This document shows positions 31,771 to 44,191 of a stretch of 64,000 nt of DNA, one piece after another. The DNA comes from Dactylorhiza incarnata (lineage: Eukaryota; Streptophyta; Magnoliopsida; Asparagales; Orchidaceae): positions 5,085,501 through 5,149,500 of the forward strand of contig JAWHQI010000201.1 of assembly GCA_033032865.1 (NCBI GenBank), read 5' to 3'. Numbering within the stretch: the first letter of the stretch is position 1; each line of letters begins with the position of its first letter. A program made the position numbers and the translations under genes. The notes under the pieces were generated by a model, which was given only the letters and a program-made list of their open reading frames with translations, was not told the origin of the DNA and made no database searches.

Positions 31771-32592
31771 TTATCGGTCAAGAGGGTCTACAATCCTGTC
31801 AGCAGGAGTGAAAATGTGAGTCGGTGGGGGCCTATCAGTAGACCTGACTCCAGATGTCCGCTTTTGTGAGGACTCTACTCTACGGGCACGACTCGAGATC
31901 TCGCCAAGGTCCTTATAGTCAAATAATTCTAATTGATCTCTAATGGAATATCGTAATCCATTCAGATAATAGGAGATGGTCATATCATCGTCCTTTTGTA
32001 GGTCGAGGCAAGACTAGAGTACTAGGAACTCATTCGTGTACTCATCCACTGACATTTGTCTTGTCGTAGATTGTGGAACCTACCATAGAGGTTCTACAAA
32101 TAATCGGGGTGGGACATATCTCTTGCGCAATTGAGTTTTGAATTTGTTCCATGTACTTATCGGGGGCATGCCTAAATTGAACCTAGATTGTCCCCACCAA
32201 ACTAGAGCGAACCCTTTCATCCTAAGGGTGGCATACTCGACTTGCCTAGCATGGGGAAATTGCTTCCAAGCCAGGAAACGGTCCATCCTATGACACCATT
32301 CAAAACAACCCTCAGTCTCTAATCGTCCCCCAAAGTCGCCCACATCTAACTTGACTATTATGTCCCAGCGGGGTTGGTTACGTGGTTCGTGTTCGGGTTC
32401 GGGGTGTGCAAGTTCTAGAGGTCTAGGCTTAGGGTCAACTTCGACCACTGGGGCGGGTGCGTGATTTAAGTGCAAGGTGTCTTCTATGGTGTAGACTGAT
32501 GTGCGTAATCTATTCACTACATGACCGAGACTACCCATGTTGGTGGTGAGATTGTTGACCTCTTTCATTTTGTCGCTCGTACATTGGGCCAA
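31771..32592 (-). pseudogene. F gag
   Basis: 32592-32080 has DFGGRLETEGCFEWCHRMDR, the start of the gypsy retrotransposon Gag domain, then LRMKGFALVWWGQSRF and WNKFKTQLRKRYVPP. After a stop the domain continues at 31983-31771 (TISYYLNGLRYSIRDQLELF). No zinc knuckle is visible before the protease. Confidence 0.75.
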
Positions 32593-32937
32593 ACCCCTAC
32601 GCTATTTTCTAAATGATCAACTCGTTTTTCCATTTTAAAATTAGTTGATTTTAATTTTCTCAGAAAAAAGTTTAATTGATTTTGAGAAAAATGATAATTT
32701 AAAATCCTTTTATTATTTATTTAAAATGAGAGATTACCCGAGTGGGTAGAAAAAGTACCTTTAAAAAAAGATTTAAATTTTAAAATAAAATAAAGAGTTA
32801 TATTAAAGGACAATTGATAAAACTTTTTTTTTGAAAATAGATAACAAAATTTTTAAAATAAAATTGTTTTAACATTTTTTTAGACCAGGATCGCTTGATT
32901 CGTGATATGAGCGAATCAACCACCTCTGATACAAGAC
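32593..32937 (-). other. F leader and primer-binding site
   Basis: AT-rich leader. On the minus strand TTGTATCAGAGG lies just inside the LTR (32923-32934), a variant of the initiator tRNA-Met complement. Confidence 0.55.
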
Positions 32938-33504
32938 TGATGTAGGTCGAGAGTGCCAAAAACCGAATTTATGCGCACAAATCAAACTCATCAGTTAAAC
33001 TTTAAGATGTTTGTTAATATTATTCGAGTGGAACTCGCACGTATTTTATGAGTTTAACCCTCCACGAGAATATAACGGCCACAAGCGAAACCACAGTTAA
33101 TAGTTAATGAATAAGCGATTACAAAGCAGTGCGAACTTAAACACAAGCTAATAATTATTTAATGGTTTGCATAATTCTTCTAATAAATTGTAAGCAAGGA
33201 TACCTTACACACATACATAAAAAGTGGTCCTTCCTGACTCCTTGTCACATACGGCAAGCAGGGCGGTAGATGGCTACGCGGGTAGCAGAAAGGAATGCGG
33301 CCATCGACGCTACTGAGAATTGGAACATCAACTACAGCAGAAAAGGGGCGGCGACAAACCTTCAAAGAGGGGAAGCAATGGCGCTTCGGTCGGCAGATGG
33401 TACACTGCGACAGAGATGACGCTAGCGACCAGAATGGGACTTCGAGTTGTTAGAGATCGATGTCGAGACTAGAGCGTCGGCGACATATGGATGGGAGTAC
33501 GTGA
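32938..33504 (-). repeat. F 5' LTR, truncated by G
   Basis: On the minus strand the LTR ends CCTACATCA at 32938. Only about 567 bp remain before the G terminus at 33505. No other copy of this LTR is in the window. Confidence 0.6.
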
Positions 33505-36500
33505 TGTAACATTCCCTTTTTTTCTAGATCCTAGGGTGAATTATGTCACGACAAGTGTTATGACATGTGACCTAGGGCAATAAAATGACCATAGAAGCCT
33601 AGGTTAAATCACCTAAACCACCCCTGACCTAGCCATGTCACCTAACCCTGGCTTGGCCCAAATATGTTCCAATGTGCCAAGATGACCCCACCAAAACATT
33701 CCTAACCATTCAAGGAGTCCATTAGGTCAATAAGGAATCATTGGGGTCACCTAAATTGGTCATTTTGACCAAAGTCACCTCTAGCTCAAAATAGGTCAAC
33801 TTGACTTAAATTGTCTCAATTAGACTTCAAGTGACCAAATTGGCTTCACAAATACTCTCCTAACCACTATGGGAGACCATTAGGTCAATAAAAATCAAGG
33901 GGCTCAATCAATTTCATGAAATTGACCAAAATCCACCATAAGTTACCCAATTGGACTTCAATTGATCTAATTGACCTCACCATTATCCTCCTAACCCTGA
34001 GGATGACTCAATTGACCACGAGCCACCCCATGGGGTCATCCAAATCACCAATTTTGACCAATGTCAAATTGGGGTCAACATTAGGTCAGCTCAACACTAA
34101 ATGGGTAAATTAGCCCAATCATGGCTCCACCATGACCCAATCAACATAGGATGATGCCATAGGATCCATGACAATCACATGGGGGTATCCATCACATCAA
34201 TTTGACCAAGTGAACTCAAAAATTATCTCTTGACCAAATTAGCCTAAATATGAAAATCCAAGGGGTTAACCCATTTGCAATTGGCTAAAAAGCCTCCAAA
34301 CCAAGCCCATTTTGCATCCCATGAGCACAATTACCCTAAATACCCTCAAAAATTGACATGCAATGGCATGCAATGGGGGTAATTTTGGGTTTTCCCCAAT
34401 TTGGAGAAGAAGACAAGAGGGAAATTGGGGATGGAGGCCATATGGCACTTCGTTCTCCCTCCCATCGCACTTCTTTGAGCTCCTCATGAAGTTTCCAACC
34501 CATTTCAGCAAGAAATTTGGTCAGGTGGAGGTGAGAGGGGTGGAATCAAGCATGACCGAAATTGTGCCTTAATGGCGCCCTTGGTTAAAGCCTTCCACAC
34601 AATCAATTGACCCATACATTAGCTTTAGAATGCTGAGAGGAGAAGAAGACCTCTCTTGGAGAAGAGAATCGTGCTCTGGATGGGGAGATCAACAAGATCC
34701 TCCAATGGAGGTGGTCGGTCATGGCACCAAGAGAAGCAAGCTTCAAAAGAACTCCAAACAAGGTGGAATCTCCACTTCTCCCTCTACAATAGATATTAAC
34801 CTTTCATATAGATATAGATCTACCTCCAGAGAGCTAGATCTAGGATTTTCAAATGTGAGTTTTCTCACATTTTCCCCTCCCAGGTCGTTATCTATTGCTA
34901 ATCCGGCCGGCAACCACCTCTAACCGATGGCCACCACCTCAATGGAGGTGGTGGTGGTGGTCGTCCGTGGGGGGTAGAGAGTGGCCGGCATTTGGAGATC
35001 CAATTCCTCCCAGCTGCATTGAATCACAGCCATCGACTAGAGGAGGAAGAAAACCAGCAGCCACCCGATTTGCTTCAAGATGAGTGCATGCATGATGAGT
35101 TTTATAAACATTTAAATTGTCACAAATTTTCGTGTACATTCAAGCTTACAATTAGGCCACTTAGAGGCTATTTTAAGAAAAGTGTCCAGCGACAAATAAT
35201 GTAGCCCTTGGTGTCTACTTTTCAAAAAAATTTGAATCACCAGATTTGGTGACATACAACTCCCTGTAGGCTCGTGTTGCTAAGCTGTGTCATTATGGAG
35301 GGATAGTAATTAAAATGTGAATTTCTTTCGCATGGATGATTTCATGGTCCTAAGATTTTGGCCATGCTAATATATACTCTAGACATACCCCCTGTGCAAA
35401 AGTTAGAATTTTTGGACAACATGTTTCTATAGTTTTGTGAAAAATGTGTTTTTTCATATCGTTGAAATTATTGAGGCTATACTAGGTCAAATTGACCCAA
35501 ATATTTGGTGGTATGTTTATTAGATCATGTTAAGCCACTTGCAAAAATATTAGGACATTTCGACCTCTGCATGTTGATATATTCCACTTGCGTGTAATAT
35601 TGGTGTATGAGAGTTGGTGTGCATTTAGCATATTTGTGTGTTATTGCCACACTTTATACAGTTGGTTCAAAGAATTGTTTAGGTACCATAGAGCATGAAC
35701 TAGGGAAAGTTTTCAACATGAAAATTATAAATCTATGTCTTAACTACACATATGAATTTGTTTCAGGTGATTTGGTGCCCCAAAACTCCCTGGACACCTG
35801 TTTTGGTGCAGGCTGTATAAAGTAAACTCTAGACACAAATCTGTGTGCCCCCATCTTTTGACTCAACCAAATGAGCTGGAAATGTTACCATGAATGTAAT
35901 ATTGTGGGTTTCACATATTGTCCAAAAATCAGAATTTTTGGAGACATAATTTCTATTGTTTTAGAAATAATTCAAATATCCATGCATGTGGTGGATCTAG
36001 TGTTTAATGAAGTCAAATCCACTCAAATCTTTTATGGATGGAATATTAGGTCAAGAATAATAGTCACTGGCCAAAATTTTGGACTATTTGGAATAGTACA
36101 TGTTGAGATATCTCACATGCAAGTTTGGTAAAAGTTAGGGAATGGTGTGCATGTAGCAAACTTTCATACTTTTATGAATTTATTCATATTCCCTTGAGTT
36201 ATGCCCATGAAATTTGGGGCATGCAAGTAATATGATGAAAGGAATCATCCCTGGAAAATTTAGGACTTGTGGAGTTAAAAATCCTAGGTATTTAATTAAT
36301 TATGATTATGTCACACAATTAAATTAATGAAATGAATGAGACCAAATGACTTAGAAAAATTCTAACTTTCTGTCACATGATGATTTATTTTATAGTACAT
36401 CTCTGGAAATTTTGTTAGAATTTTTGGGAGTTATTTACCTTAGAAAATATTAAAAAATATCATTTGTCACACTTTTGTATTATTGGAATATTTGTGGTTC

Positions 36501-37537
36501 ATATTCTTGGAAAATTTTAAATCTCTGGATAGAATCTTATTAGAATATTATGTTCCTCTACAAAATTTATCATAATTATTAGTTGTTGATATTCAGTAGT
36601 TCTTCATAAAATTGAAATTTATTATTTTGGAGAAATATTTATTATTGGTGGAAATTAATATTAGAAAATTACAAATCTCTATTAGAGCACATGTAGAAAC
36701 TCTGGAGAATTTTTAAGAATTTATTGATGATGAAATTATTTAGTTCCAGTACATTTATGTTTTATTACTCTTTTTAGTAAATTTAATTTATGTGCATGAA
36801 TCTGTCTGGAAAATTATGAATATTGGTTAGAACACTTTTTGGACCAAATATATCATTTGGAAATTTTTCTGTAATTTTTAGAAGATGAAACCACATAGAT
36901 CCTTTGTAAATATTGAAAAAGCCCTAATCGATGAAATGTTATTTATTATGATTAAATGGAATTGGAGAATTGTAAATCTTTATAAAAGTGCATTTTAGAC
37001 CTTAGAGAGTTCTAAAAAAATTTGTGGATAGTTCATACATCAGAAATTATGCTTCATGTGAAATTTGGAAATCACTTATCAATTATGCAATGGTAAATAA
37101 TTAGGCCCATTATCAAAAATGATCAAATCAGAATGAAATTACTTTATATGTCATATAGAACCTTTAGATTTAATGTTAGCTCATTTGAACTTGAGAAATG
37201 GCTATGTACTTCATGATTGACATGAGGTTATAACTGGAATCAAGATTGGGTTGCGTTTAGTAAAAAAATTGATAAGGCTAAAGTCATGAAGAAGACATTA
37301 TGATGAACTAAGGAGATGATAGAAGTATGTTAAACTTCTGGAATTGGAACCTTAGGGCAAGGTTAGGAGTGAGTTTGCACTTAGTCCCCAAGGGCAGGTA
37401 GTGTTGAAGTTCAATTGAAAGTCAACATTTCCCCTTCCTATAAATTATAATCCACCATAGGATTCTACATTAACTAGAGAGCGTGGGGTCCAATAAATGG
37501 GTAGCCACCAAGAAAAGTAAATATCTTAAGAAAGGGA

Positions 37538-37615
37538 GGCTTGGGATGTCATCCCATCACATTTCCTAGTACAGTTGCAAGCCCTTCACCGGGTAGACCT
37601 CAGGAAGTTCAAGTT
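37538..37615 (-). other. Stem-loop module, copy in G
   Basis: The minus strand reads CTACCCGGTGAAGGGCTTGC and continues similar to the two E modules over about 80 bp. The inner stem on the plus strand is GGCTTG (37538-37543) with CAAGCC (37578-37583). Relative to the element's own direction it has the same orientation as in E. Confidence 0.55.
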
Positions 37616-37719
37616 TCACCCTAAATCGTTAAGTATAACTAAATCACAAGATAAAGATTAATATAATTAAGTAGTTAATGGAAAATGATGGGCAACGCAC
37701 TATAGGTATGGATGAATAT

Positions 37720-37900
37720 GTGTATGGAGGATGGGTTAGTCCTGCAAGCTGGAGGCTTGGTGTGGTTCCGATATAGAAGGACTGGTCAGTCGTTGGAGAT
37801 GTAGGCTCGGTGTTTATGAAGGACGGGTTGGCCCTACGAGTAATAGGCTCGGTGAATATGTAACAGAGAACTGGTTAGTCCTTTGAGCTGGAGGCTCGGA
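37720..37900 (+). repeat. Imperfect repeats in the G LTR
   Basis: Four diverged units of roughly 45-50 bp with the core GGnCTGGTTAGTCCT ... GGAGGCTCGGTG. Confidence 0.6.
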
Positions 37901-39217
37901 TGATAGAGATGTTGCATAAGTGCATGTGCATAGAATGTTGTGGGTCTTCAGTACTAGCCTAGTTGACACACCGATGGAAGTTCGATGACTCAGTAAGTGG
38001 TAGGTGTTCAAAGGGCCAGGTTGTTTTACTGCGTGACTGAAAGGCCACATTCCCTAATAACCCTACACTTAGCCTATAAAGTTCTAGTTCTGATGGATCC
38101 AGCGAGAGTATGCAGGAGCTCATGAGTACCGAGGACAGGTTCCATAGCGTAAATTACGGCCTTTGTCTGGTAGTGTATTATACCCACCTAGGTGAGGAGA
38201 TGCTCGCTCCTCTGCCACTGTTTGACCACGATGGGAGGTGCCCGAGAGGTTAGATACCTCCCAAAAATGAGAACTAAAAGGTCTTTATATACAAAGACGA
38301 GTGTGTGAGTTGCATGTGTGTGAATTCATAAGATAAGCATTGCACTGCATAACATACTTATCATTGCATTCAACAAGACACTCATCATATAAATTAGTAT
38401 GGGCTCTTTTATATGATGAGTTCATTATGTACCCGATCCCTAAACTTATAAGTTTGTATGAGCATTTATTTAAGTTAAGGTTATCTTTTCTGTGATGGTA
38501 GTTAACCGCACTTCATTTACATATATTACTGCTCTTATTATTGCTCTTTACTTTCAGCTGTAACATAGTAGAATTGCTAGTATTTACTTGTACTTTCTAG
38601 TAGAACTTTTAGTAGCTATACCTTACTTTTATAGTACTATGTGAGTGAGAGCATTATCACCTACTTGTCATTCTGCTTTGATGTCCCTTTTATTTCCATC
38701 TCCCGCCCGGTTCCTGGGAGTCATGGGGGTAGGGGTGGACGAATCTGCTTAGTCTTTATGACTAACGGCCAGATGTGACATAATAACCAGGAACACGTGG
38801 AGCTGGAACAGCAGCAGGACACGGTGACGGAGCATGAGGAGCCACTGCAACACACCGCGACTGTACCATGGATAGGTGTGAGTGGTTAGGGATTATAGTT
38901 ACTTCTGCGAGAGACCCTTTGTAGTGATGATATTGATGTGCCGGGCATAAGCTCTTTAACTTACTAGTACTTTTTTATTATTATGTATCTCATTTTGTGG
39001 ACAGCTCTTCGGTTCTTTTATATTCAATATGTGATGTGGACTTGGAATCTTTTTGTACTTCTTAACTCTTTGAATTGTGTTTGCCCTGAACAAATGTTGA
39101 TCTAGCCGGCAGGATTGATGTCCTGTAGTGCCGACCAGCCCGTGAGTTGGTGTCACTGCAAGGTGGCAGTTCTGGGCGGTAAGACCTGGGTAAGAAAGTA
39201 AAAAAGGGGGTCTTACA

Positions 39218-40795
39218 AACTGGTATCAACTTAGCTGACTTTCGATCCAAAGTAAAAGAAGTCCACAAACCCTGGGTCACACCACTCGAGCTTAGTTTGC
39301 GTACAAACTAACAGTGGAAGCAATGGTGTGCCCATACGGAAAATCACACAACTTTGTCCACTTAACAATGAGATTTGGCCAACCTGACTAGTACACCATA
39401 TTGGTTTGAATTAGCAAGACATTTCGTAAGGTTTCCTAGTCCGACATCGACCTCGGGTATATTTTGGCCAAGTAGTAGGATACCCCCAAAGTGACTTAAT
39501 GAAAGAAATGAAAGCATGTGTAAGTGTGTAAGGCTTACTCTCCATATCCGCATGTCATTGGCCAAGTGATATTAGCTCGCGCTTGACCCTTGGAAAGGTT
39601 ATGATAAATGATAGTTTTGATGGCAAAGAACCTTATCATACCCACAAGTCTCAGGGACTATCGTACAAGTGCTTGGATACAAGAACCTATTTAGTATAAT
39701 TCCAAGCCGAGGATTGTATACCCATAAGGATTATGCACATACATGGAACATCCATATTTTCGGTCGGAATAAACTCAGCCCAAGACTATAGGGGCGTAAA
39801 TTATTTCCTTGTTTATTGGGCAAGTCTTACACTAACATGGATTGTTTTTGTTGTTTAAAGACTTGACATCCTTCCCTATAAAATCATCTTAACTGAAGTA
39901 GATTGATTAACCCAAGACTGACCACCATAAACCTTAAAGTGGACCAAAAAGAGAAACCGATTCAATGATCACTACCTATCCTATTTTGAAATCAGGAGGC
40001 CTCATAAGCCGTTGAGAGACTCGTTTCCTTCATGTAACTGAAATAGATAACACACAATGTAAGGAGCAGGTGTGTTTTTTCCTAATAAGAATCATCGTTA
40101 AAAAAATAAGATTAAATAAGGTAGTGAGAGAAAAATGACACGGATTATGAAGTCAATGCAAGCATAAGCGAGATTTAGATTAGAAAGGAGTAGGACTTGA
40201 TATAGGTTCTCATGATCTATTGATGAACGATCTACTTATGACACCATGCGAGGTGTGGAGTCAAGGAATTGCCTTCTTTTGAACTTAAGACAATTACCTG
40301 TAATATTTTTGATTAGACATTTCAATTTTGGAGACATTATAATCACATGGTTGTGGAGCCTGAATCTTGACACACCGACATTGTGTTTGAAAATTAGTGA
40401 ATTGGTCTGAGGAAGTGTCATGTCAAGTGAAATGGTATGATTTCGAAACTTGAATGAGTTGAAAGTCAAGAGGTAAAAATCTAGGAATTCTGAAAAATGA
40501 AAATTTTGCCGTGTCAGGATCTTGGAAATATAATAACTCGCAGACAACATAAAAATTAAGTGGTTGATATTCTAAGTTTCGGAAACCCAAATTATATGTA
40601 AGATTACTTGAACATGACTCTGATGATCTCGAGAACTGAATCACATATATTTGAAGACCATAAAAATCGTCTCAGGAAGATTCATAATTTTGGGGGATTA
40701 ATCATGTTTATCAGCGTATATACTTGAAATGAGCTATACATTTGGGTTAAATATCAATTTTAATTAGAATCTTCCTTATGAAAGGATATACTCAT
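39218..40795 (+). other. G primer-site region and unassigned interior
   Basis: ACTGGTATCAACTTAGC at 39219 resembles a Met primer site with the usual GAG lost. The following 1.5 kb has no long frame and no recognisable gag; the short ORFs are scattered and I treat them as chance. CTCAT at 40791-40795 is the left target duplication of D. Confidence 0.5.
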
Positions 40796-42468
40796 TGTTG
40801 GGAATATTTCCCTCAATGTTCCCTTGATTTGAAGAGGCATCACTCTCAATACTAAGTACATATTGTATTTGATACATTCTCTTTTTTCTCAAGTATTGTA
40901 CAGGGAGATGATATTCCATACAATGGAATAGATTCAAAGGTGTGTTGTTTAATCAGTTGAGGAGGTCTCAATGTCTCGACAGAACTGCAGATACAAGACC
41001 AGGAGCCGCTGAGAAGGCATCTGGGCAAGCTGAGCTGCAGATAGAAGAAACCGCTGAGACTTGGCAAGTTCGTCGAATGCAGAATGAAGTTCGTCGAACG
41101 CAGAATGTTGTTCGTCGAACGAAGAATGATGTTCGTCGAACTTAAAGACGGGACAGAATCAAACGCTGAGACTTGGCGTGTTCGTCGAACAAAGAATGAA
41201 GTTCGTCGAACGTAGAGACGGGACAGAAGCAAACACTGAGACTTGGCGTGTTCGTCGAAAAAAGAATGAAGTTCATTGAACGCAGAGATGGGACAGAAGC
41301 AAACGCTGAGACTTGGCGTGTTCGTCGAACTAAGAATGAAGTTCATCAAACGCAGAGTTTGGCGAGTTCATCGAATGCAGTATGGCGAGTTCGTCGAACG
41401 CAGATTGCAGTTCATCGAATGCAGGATCTTCTCTGCAGATCGACAAAATCGGCTGAGAAGAGGAAGCCATCTCAGCCCAACTGCTGAGACAGTTCAAATG
41501 TGACATGGCGGGTTCTGCTTTTGGCGCAAGCTACCGAAAAGTATTTGTGGTCCACCAACCACTCCCATATTAGTCAGAAGGACGGATGAGAGCCGTTGAA
41601 GATCAAGGGTCTATAAAAGAAAGAGTTAGGGCACTTTTGAGATGTGTTGGTCGAGTGCTAAAACAAATTGACTGTTCCATTGACGACCCGATTTCTCGTC
41701 ATTCTCCTCCTGCTCACTGAACAAGCAAGAAGAATCCGAGAGAAAAAGAAAGCTCCTCTACAAGAAGTAGCAAGGTGATCTTCCATCCTTCAACTGAAGA
41801 GGAAGATCAGTTTGTAGCTGCCATCATCATCTCCAGCTACAAGAAAGCACAAGCTGTGCAGGAACTACATGAGACTTCTTCTCTCTGCTGTCTGTTGTAG
41901 TAAGCTTCAAATACTCTTTTACTGTAGGGATATTTGCCTGAGTTTGTATGCCTATTTGCCTGAGATTGTAGGGCTTGTTGTCCTGATTTTGTGGGCTGTT
42001 GGCCTGAGTTTGTAGGGTCATTTGGCCTGAGGTTGTTAGACCAGGAGGTGGTCTGAGCTGTAGGAGGTGCATTCCCTTGAGGTAGGATCTGTGTGATCTG
42101 ATGTAGGACCAGCAGGTGGTCTGAGTTGTAGGAGGTGGATTCCTCTGAGGTAGGGCTGCTGTGCCTGAGGTAGGGTTTGTGCAAACTTGAGAGATCATGA
42201 GGGATCTGTGCTGTAAGCTATTATAGCTGAGATTGGAGGAGTTGGCCCTGCCTAACACACTGTTAGAAGGGTGAAGGGGGAAAGTGGACTACCCATAGAC
42301 ACACTGTCTTTGGGAACCACTATAAACACTTGTGTGTTTTCTAGTTTGCTTGATTACTTGCTTAGAATAATTTTAACTAGCTATATCATCTAAGTAGAAA
42401 TTAAATGACCTATTCACGCCCCCCCCCCCCCCTCTAAGTGAATTAGATCACATACCTATAATCTTTCA
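40796..42468 (+). repeat. Element D 5' LTR
   Basis: 1673 bp, TGTTGGGAATATTT to AATCTTTCA. Contains a tandem array (41065-41430) in U3, TATAAAAG at 41612-41619, and a 14-C tract at 42419-42432. At 41930-42190 there is a run of GCCTGAG(T/A)TTGTAGG words. Confidence 0.9.
41065..41619 (+). promoter_or_regulatory. U3 tandem array and TATA box of the D LTR
   Basis: Three units of about 70 bp (41146 to about 41350), each with GAGACTTGGCGTGTTCGTCG and GAATGAAGTTCGTCGAACG, plus flanking partial copies. TTCGTCGAAC is the recurrent core. TATAAAAG follows at 41612. Confidence 0.65.
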
Positions 42469-42470
42469 AA

Positions 42471-42484
42471 TGGTATCAGAGGTA
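42471..42484 (+). other. Element D primer-binding site
   Basis: TGGTATCAGAGGTA, two bases after the LTR, complementary to initiator tRNA-Met. Confidence 0.85.
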
Positions 42485-42576
42485 GGTTGGTCATAAATGG
42501 CTTAACTGTCTGACCAGATCCTTAATATGTATTGTTTTTTTTCTGAATCTAATGGCCTAGTGGAGTTCAAAAGGAA

Positions 42577-42604
42577 ATGGGTTCAATGAAGCTCCCTATA
42601 TGTA
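42577..42604 (+). pseudogene. First codons of D gag, cut off by E
   Basis: ATG at 42577 opens MGSMKLPIC and reaches the E insertion point. The frame resumes after E at 53164, with a TAA at 53169-53171. ATGTA at 42600-42604 is duplicated at 53159-53163. Confidence 0.6.
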
Positions 42605-44191
42605 TGATGGACAAAACTATGCTTGCAAACGATAACGACAAGTGTACCGTATCGAATGTAGTATAGGTTATTAAAACAAGGTCGTATTAGACTCGGGGCG
42701 GTTGAATACTCTTCCTTCGGAAAATCTCTATTATTTTATCGAATAGAATTTGTGATTGGTTGGTTGCGAAAAAAGAGAAATATCTTATTTAAATTAATGA
42801 ATTAAAGGTTAGTACTCAACCTTGAATCACCTTGAAAAAAATAAATAAATAAAGAAATAAAACTTCTAATCCTCTTTAAAAGAAATGCTTGACCGTGGAG
42901 GTTCCTGATTTATGAACGTACCTCTCTCGAGGATATGCCTAACTGAGTTTAGGTTGATCAATCGAACTCTCGTTCTAGAATCAAAACCCCTAAAGCTCGC
43001 TTTATCGAAGTGAACCCCTCTATTGGATATAACTCCAATCCGGGAGATTTATGCCGTCCTCTCTCGAGGAGTGCATTCAAATCTCTTTATCCTTGAAGTG
43101 ATCGATTCGAACTCAAAACCTCTCGATTATTTGACTACGAAAACAAGAATGAGATTATATATCGATAATATAATCTCAATCAATATATATTCAAGGATAA
43201 ATCTTAAGCGATCTAAATAAGAGAAAAAGAAGTTCTAAACTGAATTATGAATTATATTTTCCTTGGATCATCTCGGCCGAGTACTAATGAAATTTAGCTA
43301 CTCATGGAGATGGAGGAATTGATGAAATACAAGAGGTGCATAATGAAGATTGAGAGTAGAATAAGAGTAAAAGTGCTATTTTATTAATTGAAAGGGAAAT
43401 TACAACTAGGAAATAAGAAATTACAAACCTGAAATGAAAGTTCAAGCAAAGAAAGAAGATTACAAGCTTAAGAATGAAAGCAATGCAAGAAAATAAACTT
43501 AGAACTCCCAAAATTCGTCCCCAAACATCTGGAATAGCTCCCTTTAAATAGCTGAATTTTTGGTGTTACACGCCCTTGGTCACGCCAATGACCAAGGGCG
43601 TGTAAGGGGCGTGATCGAAGCGGCAGCGGAGAGGGCGCCTTCTGGAGTAATTGCGAGTGTTTCGGCCGTGTCACGCCCTAGGTCACGCCCGTGACCTGGG
43701 GCGTGTAATCCTGAAATCTGGCTGCTGGCGGGAAGCTTCGGCGGGAAATTGGAGCGGGAAAGGTTACGCCCGTGTGCTCACGCCCTTGGTCACGCCCGTG
43801 ACCGAGGGCGTGTAATTTTAATTGACATGGCGGCGTACTCCGGATGTTTGTGGCGGGTCGTGGCCGTGACATTGGGTCACGCCCTTGGTCACGCCCGTGA
43901 CCTGGGGCGTATACTTGGCGAAAATTTCACGGAGCATCCCTGGAGTGGCATAAGCAGGTCTGGAGTATTTCGTAGGTTACACGCCCATTGTCACGCCCGT
44001 GACCTGGGGCGTGTAATTTTAACTTTTTGCTCAAAACAGCCCAGAAAACCTGAAAACACAAAATAAACTTAAGTTAGCTTATGAAATAACAATGGAAGGA
44101 TTTATATGATAAAATTCCTAAAAATAACATAATTTTATATGAAAAACATAATAAACCTAAACTAAAAGATGAGTAAATAAATTACTCATCA
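42605..44191 (-). repeat. Element E 3' LTR
   Basis: 1587 bp. On the minus strand it starts TGATGAGTAATT and ends TTGTCCATCA. A hairpin GATGAGTAA/TTACTCATC (44168-44190) lies at its start. Five palindromic motifs fill U3, with TATTTAAAGG (minus strand) next to them. Confidence 0.9.
43541..44016 (-). promoter_or_regulatory. Five-palindrome array and TATA-like box in E U3
   Basis: Inverted repeats at about 43566-43605, 43672-43704, 43779-43812, 43877-43910 and 43979-44016, built from CACGCCC(T/A)(T/A)GGTCACG and CGTGACC(T/A)nGGGCGTG. The first has perfect 17-bp arms (TTACACGCCCTTGGTCA) around six bases. On the minus strand the array is directly upstream of TATTTAAAGG (43541-43550). All five recur in the other LTR (52529-52986). 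Confidence 0.75.

Larger units (their letters stand above)
5203..33504 (-). mobile_element. Element F: chromodomain Ty3/gypsy remnant split by T and C
   Basis: Reading leftward on the minus strand: truncated LTR, primer site, gag, protease, RT, RNase H, integrase zinc finger (29341), integrase core (12651-12210), integrase C-terminus and chromodomain (5886-5203). Removing C and one GAAGT joins the integrase frame across the insertion site. Removing T and one GGTAT joins the remaining part. Integrase after RT plus a chromodomain marks a chromovirus. All segments carry stops or shifts. The 3' LTR is missing at the left and the 5' LTR is cut by G at 33505. Confidence 0.85.
33505..39217 (+). repeat. 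G long LTR-like block
   Basis: 5713 bp with matching ends (TGTAACATT ... GGGGTCTTACA) and a primer site after it. Contents: 33590-34260 is rich in GGTCA/TTGACC words; 34630-34980 is a purine- and GC-rich stretch; 36180-37250 is AT-rich; 37720-37900 has imperfect repeats. TATAAAG at 38075-38081 is a promoter candidate. I see no gene. Without a second copy I cannot exclude that it is composite. Confidence 0.5.

Noticed and set aside
34266..36131. Several 60-97-codon ORFs on both strands in the G LTR
   Set aside because: Short, unrelated to each other, compositionally driven, with no domain match I can see.
43566..44016. Rho-independent terminators
   Set aside because: Strong hairpins, but in a plant LTR upstream of a TATA box and in five copies; not bacterial terminators.
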